In this document: positions 53,486-62,512 of the stretch, one piece after another
Numbering within the stretch: position 1 is the stretch's first letter
Layout: each line of letters starts with the position of its first letter
Assembly (NCBI RefSeq): GCF_010747475.1
Contig: NZ_VSLZ01000002.1
Span: 62,001-126,000 of the forward strand
Direction of reading: 5' to 3'
Length of the DNA: 64,000 nucleotides
From: Halorussus sp. MSC15.2
GTDB lineage: Archaea; Halobacteriota; Halobacteria; Halobacteriales; Haladaptataceae
Translations under genes and position numbers: made by a program
The notes under the pieces: model-generated
The model's database searches: none
What the model was told of the DNA's origin: nothing
What the model saw: only the letters and a program-made list of their open reading frames with translations

Positions 53486-53521
53486 TCGATTCGGTTCGAT
53501 TCTTCGTTTTTCGGTTCTTCG
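53486..53521 (+). terminator. T-rich terminator after coxA
   Basis: ATTCGGTTCGATTCTTCGTTTTTCGG is a run of T clusters starting 22 nt after the coxA stop, the usual archaeal signal. There is no hairpin. Confidence 0.5.
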
Positions 53522-53619
53522 TATCGGACAGCGCTAGCTACGGAAACTCGTCGGGTAGTCGGGGAGGTACGCCCGGCGTATCCGGGGAAGACGGTCCAAC
53601 GTGCGCGACGCGTCGTCGG

Positions 53620-53706
53620 TCACGTCACCGCCAGTACGATTCCCATCGTGAACATGAGGATGGCGATGCCGCCGAGGATGTAAGCCAGCATGTCCTTCTC
53701 GGTCAT
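53620..53706 (-). CDS. 28-residue single-helix membrane protein beside coxA
   Basis: A tiny open frame reads MTEKDMLAYILGGIAILMFT followed by MGIVLAVT and a stop. One hydrophobic helix spans most of it, preceded by a charged start. It lies between coxA and the next cox cluster gene, on the opposite strand. Single-helix miniproteins are common as subunits of haem-copper oxidases. I judge it real from its clean helix, acidic-basic start and place; no homologue search was possible. Confidence 0.55.
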   Translation of the reverse strand: MTEKDMLAYILGGIAILMFTMGIVLAVT

Positions 53707-53767
53707 AGTGGAGGTAGGGCGCGAGCGGATGAAAAGGCTAATCCTTCCGCCGTCCCGACTTGCGACC

Positions 53768-54040
53768 GTGAGCGAGACGTTCGGCGGACGGTCGTTCGTG
53801 GTCGCGTTCTACGCGCTCATCGTCGCCATCACCGGCGTCGTCGGCGCGGTGCTGGGCGTGGCCGGTCCCGACGACCTCACACCGGTCACACTCCTCGGAC
53901 TGGTCGAACTCCAACCGACGCCGCTCGGTCTCGCGGTGTACGGCATGGTCACGGTCGGACTGGCGCTCGGCGTCCCGCTTGCGCTGGTCGTCGTCGTCTC
54001 GAAGCGCGCCGACGCCGAGCGCCCCGGCGAGAACCCCTGA
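53768..54040 (+). CDS. cox cluster membrane protein (two to three helices)
   Basis: The 90-residue product starts at GTG (MSETFGGRSFV). Helices: VVAFYALIVAITGVVGAVLG and LAVYGMVTVGLALGVPLALV, with VSKRADAERPG at the end. It resembles the last gene of haloarchaeal coxA clusters (DUF7520-type, number not checked). No known function. Confidence 0.78.
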   Translation: MSETFGGRSFVVAFYALIVAITGVVGAVLGVAGPDDLTPVTLLGLVELQPTPLGLAVYGMVTVGLALGVPLALVVVVSKRADAERPGENP

Positions 54041-54205
54041 ACGCGGCGGCCTGCGCGCGAACGCGAGTCCGATGCTCCGGGACGGAGCGGACGACGGTTC
54101 GAGGACGAACTACTTCTGCGGTGCGTATCGAACCGAAAGAGAACGCTCTCGAACGTCCGATTTCCAAGGCCAACACCTAAGGTCGCCTTCGTCGTCGTTG
54201 GAAAC

Positions 54206-54604
54206 ATGTATCACGTCGTCATCGCCGTGGACGAAGAGTCAGACCGTGCGCGCAGACAGGCCCGAGCAGTCGCCGACCTCCCCAGCGCGGCCGACGAGGT
54301 GCGAGCGACCTTGCTCCACGTCTTCACCGAGAACCCCGGCGGCGCGTCGGCGACGCAGGTCGGGTCGGTCCGTCGCGCCGAGGAGATGCTCGACGAGGCG
54401 GGCGTCGAGGTCGAGGTCGCGGAGCGCAGCGGCGAACCCGCCGCGACCGTCCTCGACTTCGCCCAGAGCGAGGACGCCGACTGCATCTGCGTCGGCGGGC
54501 GGAGTCGCTCGCCCGCCGGAAAGGCCATCTTCGGGAGCGTCTCCCAGTCGGTCATCCTGCAGTCCGACCGGCCGGTCATCGTATCGGGTTCGACTGAGGA
54601 GTAG
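54206..54604 (+). CDS. universal stress protein UspA family
   Basis: The 132-residue single-domain protein has the Usp fold, starting YHVVIAVDEESDRARRQARA, with an ATP-type C-terminal motif VGGRSRSPAGKAIFGSVSQS (G-X2-G-X9-G-S/T) and VILQSDRPVIVSG at the end. It is cytoplasmic and probably ATP-binding; the physiological role is unknown. A CCTAAGG box at about 54175-54181 lies ~28 nt ahead of the ATG. Confidence 0.9.
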   Translation: MYHVVIAVDEESDRARRQARAVADLPSAADEVRATLLHVFTENPGGASATQVGSVRRAEEMLDEAGVEVEVAERSGEPAATVLDFAQSEDADCICVGGRSRSPAGKAIFGSVSQSVILQSDRPVIVSGSTEE

Positions 54605-54624
54605 GCAGGCGGCAGACGAGATGG

Positions 54625-55368
54625 CTATGCCCGGTCGCGGAGGACCGCCTGCAGGCGCTCGGCCACCGCGTCGGCGTCGCTCTCGCGGACCGTCGAACGG
54701 TCGTCGCCGTCCACGACGACGAACCCCGGTGCCGACGCCACGTCGTGGTTCCGGCAGAACTCGACCGCCACCTCGCCGTCGATGCCGGCGACCGCGACCC
54801 CGTCGGGTACCGCGTCCAGAATCGTCTCGAGGTCGGCCTTCGTCGCTTCGCAGGGGTCGCAGAAGCGCTTCCAGACCGACACCACCGCTCGGTCGCGTCC
54901 GGCGAGGAACGCGTCGGGGTCGTCGGTCACGTCCGCGATTGTTGACGGGACCGGCGAGTCCGGGACCGCCTCGTGGACCATTCCGGCCATCGCGGCGAGG
55001 TCGGTCGCGGAACGCGACTCGGCGTCGTCGAGGTGGGACTGCACGGCGAGGTAGCAGACGAACTCCGAGCGAGTCACCTCGCGTTCGGCGATGAGGTCCG
55101 CCGCGGCGTCGGCGTCCGGCAGGCCGAACGTCGCGGCCACCGCCTCGTGGAACTCGGCGTCGCTCACTCCGACGTAGGAGTCGTGGTAGACGGCGCGGGT
55201 GTCGTCGAACGCGTCGGTCGTCCGGACCCCGGCCTCGCCGACCGCGAGTACGTCCGCCGCGACCAGCGCGTCGAACAGCGCCTCCGCTTCGTCGGTCGTC
55301 ACCGCCGTTCGAGTTCGTTCGTCGCTCGCTGCCTCAGACGCCGAGGTATCGGTCTCTCGTTTCGTCAT
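54625..55368 (-). CDS. thioredoxin-like protein with N-terminal helical domain
   Basis: The 247-residue protein has an N-terminal helical domain (residues ~25-120, with FHEAVAATFGLPDADAAADL) of unknown kind, and a C-terminal thioredoxin fold (~145-247) with the redox motif WKRFCDPCEATKADLETIL and the cis-Pro region SAPGFVVVDG. It is cytoplasmic. Its ATG lies inside the 3' end of livF (35-nt overlap), and a GTG two codons upstream is possible. Substrate unknown. Confidence 0.82.
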   Translation of the reverse strand: MTKRETDTSASEAASDERTRTAVTTDEAEALFDALVAADVLAVGEAGVRTTDAFDDTRAVYHDSYVGVSDAEFHEAVAATFGLPDADAAADLIAEREVTRSEFVCYLAVQSHLDDAESRSATDLAAMAGMVHEAVPDSPVPSTIADVTDDPDAFLAGRDRAVVSVWKRFCDPCEATKADLETILDAVPDGVAVAGIDGEVAVEFCRNHDVASAPGFVVVDGDDRSTVRESDADAVAERLQAVLRDRA

Positions 55369-56086
55369 CCTCACGTAGTGCGGCCGCGGTTCCCTCGAAG
55401 ACGATGCTCCCCTGGTCGACGACGTAACACCGGTCGGCGATGTCCATCGCGGCGACCGCGTTCTGCTCGACCAGCAGAATCGTGGTGCCCGAGTCGCGGA
55501 TGCGCCGGATGGCGTCCTCCACGTCCGCGATAATCTGGGGTGCCAGTCCTTCGTACGGTTCGTCGAGCAGGAGCAGGTCGGTGTTCTGCTTCAGCGCGCG
55601 GGCGATGGCGAGCATCTGCTGTTCGCCGCCCGACAGCGTCCCGGCTTTCTGGGTCTTGCGCTCGCGCAGGCGCGGGAACTCCTCGTACACCTGCTCGGTC
55701 GTCATGCCGACGTGTTCGACCTGCACCTGCCCGAGCGACCGCCCGACGGTGTTCGAGCGGTTCTCCGAGACCTCCGCGAGGTGGAGGTTCTCGGCCACGG
55801 TGAGGTTCGGGAAGACGCGCCGCTCCTCGGGCACCAGCGAGATGCCCCGCGCCGAGATGTCCTCGGGGTCCATCGCGGTGACGTCCTCGCCCTTGAACGA
55901 GATGCGACCCGCTCGAACGTCGGGCGGGCGCGCCCCCGAGATGGACCGTAAGGTGGTGGTCTTGCCCGCGCCGTTCCGCCCGAGGAGCGCGCAGACCTCT
56001 CCCTCCTCGACGCTCAGCGACACGTCCCGGAGGATGTGGCTCTCGCCGTAGTAGGCGTCGACGCCGTCGAGTTCGAGCAGACTCAT
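55334..56086 (-). CDS. livF: branched-chain-amino-acid-type ABC transporter ATPase LivF
   Basis: The 250-residue ATPase has Walker A LLGRNGAGKTTTLRSISG, the Liv-type RISFKGEDVTAMDPEDIS, signature LSGGEQQMLAIARALKQ, Walker B DLLLLDEPYEGLAPQI and ILLVEQNAVAAMDIADRCY. It forms a heterodimer with LivG to drive import. I chose MSLLELDGV, whose start overlaps the end of livG; the longer start is unlikely. Confidence 0.94.
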   Translation of the reverse strand: MSLLELDGVDAYYGESHILRDVSLSVEEGEVCALLGRNGAGKTTTLRSISGARPPDVRAGRISFKGEDVTAMDPEDISARGISLVPEERRVFPNLTVAENLHLAEVSENRSNTVGRSLGQVQVEHVGMTTEQVYEEFPRLRERKTQKAGTLSGGEQQMLAIARALKQNTDLLLLDEPYEGLAPQIIADVEDAIRRIRDSGTTILLVEQNAVAAMDIADRCYVVDQGSIVFEGTAAALREDDETRDRYLGV

Positions 56087-56099
56087 CGTAAGTCCTCCC

Positions 56100-56858
56100 T
56101 CACGCCTCGACACCTCCGAGGTACGCCTCCTGCACGTCGGGGTCGCCCTGAACTTCTTCGGGAGACCCCTCGGCGATGACGCTCCCGCGGTTCAGCACGA
56201 CGATGCGGTCCGAGACGTTGAACACAACCTCCATGTCGTGTTCGACCAGCAGGATGGTCAGGCCGAGTTCCTCCTTGACCTCCTCTATCAGTGCCACCGT
56301 GTCGGCGGTCTCCTCGGGCGACATCCCCGCGGTTGGTTCGTCCATCAGCAGCAGGTCCGGTTCGCTCGCCAGCGCGATGCCAATCTCCAAGCGGCGCTTG
56401 TCGCCGTACGGCAGGTCCGCGGCCGCCACGTCGCGCTGACCGAGCAGTCCCACCGCGTCCAGCGTCCGGCGGGCCAGCGCGTCCACCTCGCCGTAGTTGT
56501 CGCGGTGCCGGAGGAAGTTGAAACGGAACGAGCCGTGTTCGGCCGCTAGCGCCGCGATTTGGGCGTTCTCCTCGACCGAGAGTTCCGGGAAGATGGAGGC
56601 GGTCTGGAACGACCGGCTCACCCCCTTCTGGACCACCTCGTGGGGGTCGTCGCGGAGTATCGACTCGCCCTTGAACGAGATGTCGCCCTCGGTCGCGTCG
56701 AGCATCCGCGTCACGAGGTTGATGAACGTGGACTTGCCCGCGCCGTTCGGCCCGATGACCGAGATGGACTCGCCCTGCTCGATGGAGAGGTCCACGTCGT
56801 CCACCGCCACGAGTCCGCCGAACGACTTGGTGAGACCCCGGGTCTCCAGCAGCGCCAT
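56100..56858 (-). CDS. livG: branched-chain-amino-acid-type ABC transporter ATPase LivG
   Basis: The 252-residue ATPase has Walker A VIGPNGAGKSTFINLVTRML, GVSRSFQTASIFPELSVEEN, a Liv-specific long loop, LPYGDKRRLEIGIALAS as signature and LLMDEPTAGMSPEETADT as Walker B, then ILLVEHDMEVVFNVSDRI. The ATG overlaps the livM stop (ATGA) and 14 nt separate its stop from the livF start codon. It pairs with LivF. Confidence 0.94.
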   Translation of the reverse strand: MALLETRGLTKSFGGLVAVDDVDLSIEQGESISVIGPNGAGKSTFINLVTRMLDATEGDISFKGESILRDDPHEVVQKGVSRSFQTASIFPELSVEENAQIAALAAEHGSFRFNFLRHRDNYGEVDALARRTLDAVGLLGQRDVAAADLPYGDKRRLEIGIALASEPDLLLMDEPTAGMSPEETADTVALIEEVKEELGLTILLVEHDMEVVFNVSDRIVVLNRGSVIAEGSPEEVQGDPDVQEAYLGGVEA

Positions 56859-58042
56859 CACCGACCACCTCCCAGCCGCCTGAGGGCGCTCCCCGCGTCC
56901 TCTAACAGTCCCCAGATGCCCCGCGGGAACAGGACGACGACCGCGACGAACACCAGTCCGAGGATGAGGTGCCAGTACGCCCCGAAACCGTCGAGCAGGA
57001 CGATGGGTTCTTCGACCAGCGTCAGATACTCCGAAGGACCCGTGAACGGCACGGTCAGCTTCTGGACCCCGCTGACGATGTTCTCGACGTAGAGGTACAC
57101 CCCCGCGCCGAGTATCGGGCCGAACAGCGACCCGACGCCGCCCAGCACCGACATGATGACCACCTCGCCGCTGGTCGTCCAGTAGAACGACGACAACGGG
57201 ACGTACGCGCTGTAGATGGTGAACAGGCTCCCCGCGACGCCCGCGAAGGTGCCCGAGATGACGAACGCCATCAGTTTGTAGCGCCAGACGTTCAGGCCGA
57301 CGAACTCGGCGCGCTGGTCGTTCTCCCGGATGGCTCGGAACACCATCCCGTACGGCGAGTGGAGGATGCGGTTGGCGGCCGCCACGCACAGAATCGCGAC
57401 CGCCCCGACCAGCACGTACTTCCACGTCCCGACCAACCAACCGAGTCCCGGCACCGGATACCGGAGGTGGAACACCCCCAGTAACTTCCCGAGTTGGACG
57501 CCCGTGAAGCCGTTCTCCCCGCCCGTAATCCACGCCAGCGGCGACAGCGCCATGTAGTAGGCCATCTGGCCGAACGCCAGCGTCAGGATGGCGAAGTAGA
57601 TGCCGCCGCGCCGGAGCGAGACGAACCCCAGCACCCACGCCGACAGCGCCGCGAACGTCGTGCCCGCGAGGATGACGAGAATCGGACTCGACGACACCTG
57701 CGCGCTGAACACGCCCGCGGCGTAGGCCGCCCCGCCCCAGAACGCGGCGTGGCCGAACGACAGCAGGCCGGTGTAGCCCAGCAGGAGGTTGAACCCCATG
57801 GCGAAGATACCCCAGATGAGGATGAGCGTGGCGAGGTCCTGATACCCCCGCAGGACGCCGCTGACTACCGGCGCGCGGGCGAACAACCACGGGAAGAGCG
57901 CGACCGCGACCGTGGTCACGCCGACGACGAACCACTCGCTCTCGGTGACGCGTTCCCACGAGGGGAGTTCGCGGTCGGTCCGCTCGACGACGGTCCCGGC
58001 GTCCTCGGCGGCGTCGGCCGTCTCGGTCGGTTCGTCGCTCAC
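56858..58042 (-). CDS. livM: branched-chain-amino-acid-type ABC permease LivM
   Basis: The 394-residue permease has an acidic N-terminal tail of ~35 residues and about ten helices, with the Liv motifs LLLGYTGLLSFGHAAFWGGA and VVIMSVLGGVGSLFGPILGA and the coupling segment FRAIRENDQRAEFVGLNVWR (EAA loop). The start is GTG, which overlaps the livH stop. It forms the membrane channel with LivH. Confidence 0.94.
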   Translation of the reverse strand: MSDEPTETADAAEDAGTVVERTDRELPSWERVTESEWFVVGVTTVAVALFPWLFARAPVVSGVLRGYQDLATLILIWGIFAMGFNLLLGYTGLLSFGHAAFWGGAAYAAGVFSAQVSSSPILVILAGTTFAALSAWVLGFVSLRRGGIYFAILTLAFGQMAYYMALSPLAWITGGENGFTGVQLGKLLGVFHLRYPVPGLGWLVGTWKYVLVGAVAILCVAAANRILHSPYGMVFRAIRENDQRAEFVGLNVWRYKLMAFVISGTFAGVAGSLFTIYSAYVPLSSFYWTTSGEVVIMSVLGGVGSLFGPILGAGVYLYVENIVSGVQKLTVPFTGPSEYLTLVEEPIVLLDGFGAYWHLILGLVFVAVVVLFPRGIWGLLEDAGSALRRLGGGR

Positions 58043-58992
58043 GGGGCCACCTCCTCGGTCCCGAGCAGCCCCTGCGGCCGGGCCAACAGGACGACCGCGG
58101 CCAGCACGTAGATGCCGACCTGCGACCACTGGGGCGCGACGGCGACCATGACCGCCAGCGTCTCGCCGATGAGGATGCCCCCGAGGACCGCGCCTGTGAT
58201 GGAACCGACCCCGCCGATGACCACGACGAGGAACGAGGGCACCAGCACCTCGGTCCCGATGTTGGGGTTGACGGCGTACAGCGGCCCGCCGACCACGCCA
58301 GCGACGCCCGCCAGCGCCGCGCCGACGCCGAACACCATCAGGTAGGGTCGCGAGAGTTTGATGCCCAGTAGTTCGACCATCTCGGCGTCGCGCGTCCCCG
58401 CGCGCACGACCAGACCGAAGTCGGTGTACTCGATGAGACCGTAGACCAGTACGACGACCCCGGCCGTGATGGCGATGATGTACAGTCGCCACTCGGGGAA
58501 GGTGCCCACGATGGGGAGGTTGACTTGTCCGCTGGCCCACGCCGGTCGGGCGAAGTTGTAGCTCTGGCCGCCGAACAGGATTTTGAACACCTCCTGCACC
58601 ACGATGGCCAACCCGAACGTGAGCAGAATCTGGTCGGTGTCGGGCCGGTCGTAGAACGGTCGGGCGACGAATCGCTCCATCAACAGGCCGAGGGCGAACA
58701 CGAGTATCGGGACGAGAACCAGCGCCGGGAGGAACCCCCACCCGAGACCCAGCGTCGTGTACCCCCAGTCGGCGAGTTTCCCGCCGGTCGGAGTGATTTT
58801 GAGTGTGATGAGCAGTCCGGCGTAGGTCCCGACGAGGTAGAGCGCCCCGTGGGCGAAGTTGACGAACTTCAGCGTCCCGAGAATGATGGACAGTCCGATT
58901 GCGACGAGGACGTAGATAGCGCCCTGCTGTAGCCCGTTCAGGAACGTCTCTACCACCGCCTCGACGAACAGCGGCCCGCCGACGAGCGTCAC
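58039..58992 (-). CDS. livH: branched-chain-amino-acid-type ABC permease LivH
   Basis: The 317-residue permease has eight or nine helices and Liv motifs: NGLQQGAIYVLVAIGLSIIL, LKFVNFAHGALYLVGTYAGL and the EAA-like VRAGTRDAEMVELLGIKLSR near the C-terminal third. Downstream genes overlap it, while 129 nt without genes lie between it and the binding-protein gene. The substrate is set by the latter and not visible here. Confidence 0.93.
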   Translation of the reverse strand: MTLVGGPLFVEAVVETFLNGLQQGAIYVLVAIGLSIILGTLKFVNFAHGALYLVGTYAGLLITLKITPTGGKLADWGYTTLGLGWGFLPALVLVPILVFALGLLMERFVARPFYDRPDTDQILLTFGLAIVVQEVFKILFGGQSYNFARPAWASGQVNLPIVGTFPEWRLYIIAITAGVVVLVYGLIEYTDFGLVVRAGTRDAEMVELLGIKLSRPYLMVFGVGAALAGVAGVVGGPLYAVNPNIGTEVLVPSFLVVVIGGVGSITGAVLGGILIGETLAVMVAVAPQWSQVGIYVLAAVVLLARPQGLLGTEEVAP

Positions 58993-59121
58993 GGTCTCAC
59001 CCCCGCTCGGCCTTCGACTCTCGAACCACGATACGTTCTCCCCACCATGTCTGTGTGATATCCTCTCGCAAGCATAAAGGTTAGTTCCTTCATTTGAACC
59101 CCGAGGAGGGGTCGGACTACG

Positions 59122-60447
59122 TCACTGGTACGGTCCGAGGTCGCACTCGGCGGCAGGTCCTTGGTCGCAGGCGTAGCCGAGTTGTCCTTTCGGCGTGAGG
59201 TTGACTATCTCGTAGAACTGGCCCTGCTGTTGCTCGTCCGCGGACAGGCCCTTCACGACCGGAACGGCGCGCTGGGCCTGATGGTCGCACTTCCGCATGG
59301 TCTCCTCGCCCATCCCGATGTTGCTGTACTGGTAGCCCTCCAACTGCTTGATGACCTCCGGCGGGTAGAAGGTGCCAGCGCGCTCCACCGCGGCGGCGTA
59401 CTGGAGCGTCTGGGCGTAGGCCAACTGGGCGACCCCCGACGGGACGCGGTTGTACTTCTGCTGGAAGGCCTGCGAAAACTGGTTCGACGGCGGGTTGTCT
59501 ATCTGGGAGTCCCACGCGACGGTGCCGTACACGCCCTCGATGGCCCCGCCCGCGGCCTGCGCCATCGGGCGGTTGTACAGCGGGACGATTATCTCCATGT
59601 CTTGGTCCAGTCCCATCTCCTTGGCCTGCGTCAGCGAGTTCGACCCGTCCAGACCGTAGTGGTCGAGGAACAGCACGTCGGTCTTCTCTCGGGGCACCTG
59701 CGAGAGGTACGACGAGAAGTCCTTGGTTCCCAGCGGCGTTGCGACGCTGTTCAGTTCGGTCCACCCCGCCTCGCCGAAGAACTTGCTCATCGACGATTGG
59801 ACGGTCTGGCCCCACGTGTAGTCGGCGTACAACTGGTAGAAGTTGTTGTTCTGGCCGTACTCCTGCGTGACCGGCGGGACGAGCGCCTGCGCGGTCATGT
59901 AGGCGTTGAACATCTCCCGGAAGGAGTAGCGGACGCAGGACTTGCCCGTGGTGTCGTTCGAGTGGGTCAGACAGCACATGTACTGGACCTTCTCGCGCTG
60001 GGCCAACTCCTGAATCGCGATGGCCACCGCGCTCGAGGACCCGCCCGAGAGCATGATGGCTTGGTCGCGTTGAATCATCCGGCGGGCGGTCTGTCGGGCG
60101 GTGTCGGCGTCGGTCGCGGTGTCCCCCGTGACGAACTCGACTTGGTCGCCCAGAACCCCGTCGCCCGACAGGTCGCTCCAGTTGTCCACCCAACCGCCCC
60201 CGTTGTTGAGGTGTTCGACCGCTAACTTGTACGCCCGAAGCTCGTCCTGTCCCTCCGACGAGTACGGTCCGGACTGCGGGACCGTGAACCCGAACGTCGG
60301 TTGGCCCTGAACCGGGAAGTTCCCGATGGGCGGATACTCCTGTGCGCTCGCGCTCCCGGCTACTCCCGCGATTCCGGCGAGACCGGACGCTCCGGCCATC
60401 TTCACCACGTCTCTGCGCGACACGTCGATTTTGTCTCCCCGTGCCAT
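59122..60447 (-). CDS. livJ: Tat-exported Liv-type substrate-binding protein
   Basis: The 441-residue protein has a Tat signal, DVSRRDVVKMAGASGLAGIA, and a mature type I periplasmic-binding fold (LivJ/amide-urea type): FGFTVPQSGPYSSEGQDELR, VEFVTGDTATDADTARQTAR, the LSGGSSSAVAIAIQELAQRE ligand loop and QNNNFYQLYADYTWGQTVQS. It captures the substrate outside the cell for LivHMFG. An unusual Cys-rich point, MCCLTHSND, sits near the ligand site. The ligand may be an amino acid, amide or organic acid; the neighbouring acyl-CoA ligase hints at the last. I chose MARGDKID. Confidence 0.92.
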   Translation of the reverse strand: MARGDKIDVSRRDVVKMAGASGLAGIAGVAGSASAQEYPPIGNFPVQGQPTFGFTVPQSGPYSSEGQDELRAYKLAVEHLNNGGGWVDNWSDLSGDGVLGDQVEFVTGDTATDADTARQTARRMIQRDQAIMLSGGSSSAVAIAIQELAQREKVQYMCCLTHSNDTTGKSCVRYSFREMFNAYMTAQALVPPVTQEYGQNNNFYQLYADYTWGQTVQSSMSKFFGEAGWTELNSVATPLGTKDFSSYLSQVPREKTDVLFLDHYGLDGSNSLTQAKEMGLDQDMEIIVPLYNRPMAQAAGGAIEGVYGTVAWDSQIDNPPSNQFSQAFQQKYNRVPSGVAQLAYAQTLQYAAAVERAGTFYPPEVIKQLEGYQYSNIGMGEETMRKCDHQAQRAVPVVKGLSADEQQQGQFYEIVNLTPKGQLGYACDQGPAAECDLGPYQ

Positions 60448-60471
60448 GCTATCACAGGACGAGAACATCAT

Positions 60472-60482
60472 TAATAATTATA
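60472..60482 (-). promoter_or_regulatory. AT-rich promoter of the livJHMGF operon
   Basis: TATAATTATTA on the minus strand is centred 30 nt ahead of the livJ ATG. The DNA from 60465 to ~60610 is unusually AT-rich for this genome (several TTATT/AATAAT runs) and contains no gene; it may hold regulator-binding sites. Confidence 0.5.
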
Positions 60483-60685
60483 CGGGAATATTCCGGCGGA
60501 ACAGATGTAAAATATCGGTGGAATCGGCAGGTAGCGAAGATGTGGCGCCGGTTCTCGTAATACTTGCCCGAACCCAACAATTATTACGTAGAATAGAGTT
60601 TCTGTCGGGGAGTATACAGGATGCCGAGGCAGTTACGCGATAGATAGTCGCGTCCGAGTCAGCGAACCGCCCGTCGCTCCGCGAG

Positions 60686-62305
60686 TTACCCCTGCCCGAC
60701 CATGCGGTCCTCGTCGTCCCATTCGCGCTCGCGGAGTTCGTACTTCTGTATCTTCCCCGTCGCGGTCGCGGGGAGGTCCTCGACGAACTCCACGCGGCGG
60801 ACCGCCTTGTAGGAGGCCATGCGTTCCCTCGTGAACTCGCGTATCTCCTGCTCGGTCACGCCGGGGTCGTCGGGGTCGCCCGACGCCGGAACCACGAACG
60901 CCTTGGGCGTCTCGCCCCACTCGTCGCTCGGGGCCGGGATGACCGCGACGTCCGAGACCGCCTCGTGGTCGAACAGCGTGTCCTCGATTTCGATGCTGGA
61001 GATGTTCTCGCCGCCCGAGACGATGATGTCCTTCTTGCGGTCCTGAATCGAGACCGTGCCGTGGTCGTCGATGACCGCGAGGTCGCCGGTGTGGAACCAC
61101 CCCTCGCGGCGCTCGTTGAACGCCCGCTGGGTCGCCTCGGGTTTGTTCCAGTAGCCGTCCATCACCTGATTGCCCCGGACCACGATTTCGCCGATGGTCG
61201 AGTCGTCGCGGGGAACGTCCTCGCCGTCTTCGTCTACGACGGCGACCTCCGTGCCCAGCACGCCCATTCCTTGGCGCTTCTTGAGGGCGAAGCGACTGTC
61301 GTCCTCGGCGCCCATCAGGCGGCGGGCGTCCGAGATGGTGACCAGCGGGCCGGTCTCGGTCAGTCCGTAGAGGTGCTTGAGGTACCACCCGAACTCGTCC
61401 TCGACGGCCCGTATCGTCGCCTCCGGCGGGGCCGACCCCGCGGTCGTGACCCGAACGTCGTTGTCGCCGGTCATCTCGGGTCGGTCGTTCCCCTCGTAGT
61501 AATCGACGAGCATGTTGAGGACGGTCGGTGCGCCACAGAGGAACGATACGTCTTCGGTCCGAATCGCCTCGACGACGCCCTCGGCGTCCACCCCGCGTGT
61601 ACAGACGTGCTTGGCTCCCATCCCGGTAATCGCGTAGATATGGCCCCACCCGTTGACGTGGAACATCGGCAGGGTCCAGAGGTAGACGTCGTCGTCGTAG
61701 AGTTCGTGGTGGACCGAGAGGACGTACGCGTGGAGCGTCTCGGTCCGGTGGGTCCGCATCACGCCCTTCGGGTCGCCCGTGGTCCCGGAGGTGTAGTTGA
61801 TGGTGACGACCTCGTCCTCGGCCATCTCCGGCCGCCGGAAGCCGTCGGGGTCGGCGTCGGCGACCACTTCGTCGAACTCCTCCCAATCGCCCTCCGTCGC
61901 GTCGGCGTCGTTGCTGATGAAGACCTCCGTGGGCACGTCGTCGCGCACGGTCTCTATCTTGTCGGCGTACTCGTAGTCGGCGACCACGGCGTCGACCTCG
62001 GCGTCGTTCAGGATGTACTCGTAGTCGTCCGGCGTCAGTCGGTAGTTCAGCGGGGTGTGGACCGCACCCAACTCGAAGGCCGCGTAGGCCGATTCGAGGT
62101 GGTAGTGCGTGTTGGGGTCCAGCACGGCCACCCGGTCGCCCTTCTCGACGCCCCGGTCGGCCAGCGCGGCCGCGAGTCGGTCCACCCGGTCGCCCAACTC
62201 GTCGTAGGTGTAGCGCTCGCCGGTCGTCGCCACGACGGCCTCTTGGTCGCCGTAGTGGGTCCGCGCTCTGTCGAGGAAGTCCGTCACCAGCAGGGGTTTG
62301 TGCAT
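60686..62305 (-). CDS. AMP-dependent acyl-CoA ligase
   Basis: The 539-residue enzyme activates a carboxylic acid with ATP and CoA. It has the ANL motifs: NYTSGTTGDPKGVMRTHRTE (P loop), LPMFHVNGWGHIYA, YGLTETGPLVTISDARR, GEIVVRGNQVMDGYWNKPEA, WFHTGDLAVIDDHGTVSIQD (hinge Asp) and the catalytic Lys in ATATGKIQKYELRE. This sequence type is annotated as medium- or long-chain fatty-acid ligase. It lies upstream of the liv operon on the same strand with its own TATA box, so co-regulation is inferred, not shown. Confidence 0.92.
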   Translation of the reverse strand: MHKPLLVTDFLDRARTHYGDQEAVVATTGERYTYDELGDRVDRLAAALADRGVEKGDRVAVLDPNTHYHLESAYAAFELGAVHTPLNYRLTPDDYEYILNDAEVDAVVADYEYADKIETVRDDVPTEVFISNDADATEGDWEEFDEVVADADPDGFRRPEMAEDEVVTINYTSGTTGDPKGVMRTHRTETLHAYVLSVHHELYDDDVYLWTLPMFHVNGWGHIYAITGMGAKHVCTRGVDAEGVVEAIRTEDVSFLCGAPTVLNMLVDYYEGNDRPEMTGDNDVRVTTAGSAPPEATIRAVEDEFGWYLKHLYGLTETGPLVTISDARRLMGAEDDSRFALKKRQGMGVLGTEVAVVDEDGEDVPRDDSTIGEIVVRGNQVMDGYWNKPEATQRAFNERREGWFHTGDLAVIDDHGTVSIQDRKKDIIVSGGENISSIEIEDTLFDHEAVSDVAVIPAPSDEWGETPKAFVVPASGDPDDPGVTEQEIREFTRERMASYKAVRRVEFVEDLPATATGKIQKYELREREWDDEDRMVGQG

Positions 62306-62330
62306 GCGGCATCGTTCATCAACTTTCACG

Positions 62331-62338
62331 ATATAAAT
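62331..62338 (-). promoter_or_regulatory. TATA box of the acyl-CoA ligase gene
   Basis: ATTTATAT on the minus strand is centred 29 nt ahead of the ATG at MHKPLLVTD and so fixes that start against the longer open frame. Confidence 0.55.
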
Positions 62339-62512
62339 TGGGGTGGCGGTAAGTAATTCGACGGACGACGAGACTGCGGACGACACCTCGCTGTACTTTC
62401 GCCGGTGATAGAACGCGCCGGGGTGAACATCCGGCCTCCGTACAACTGCGACGTGACCTCGACGCCCGGGAACGCCCATCAAGTATTCCCCCGCGAACCG
62501 ACAAACTCTGCC

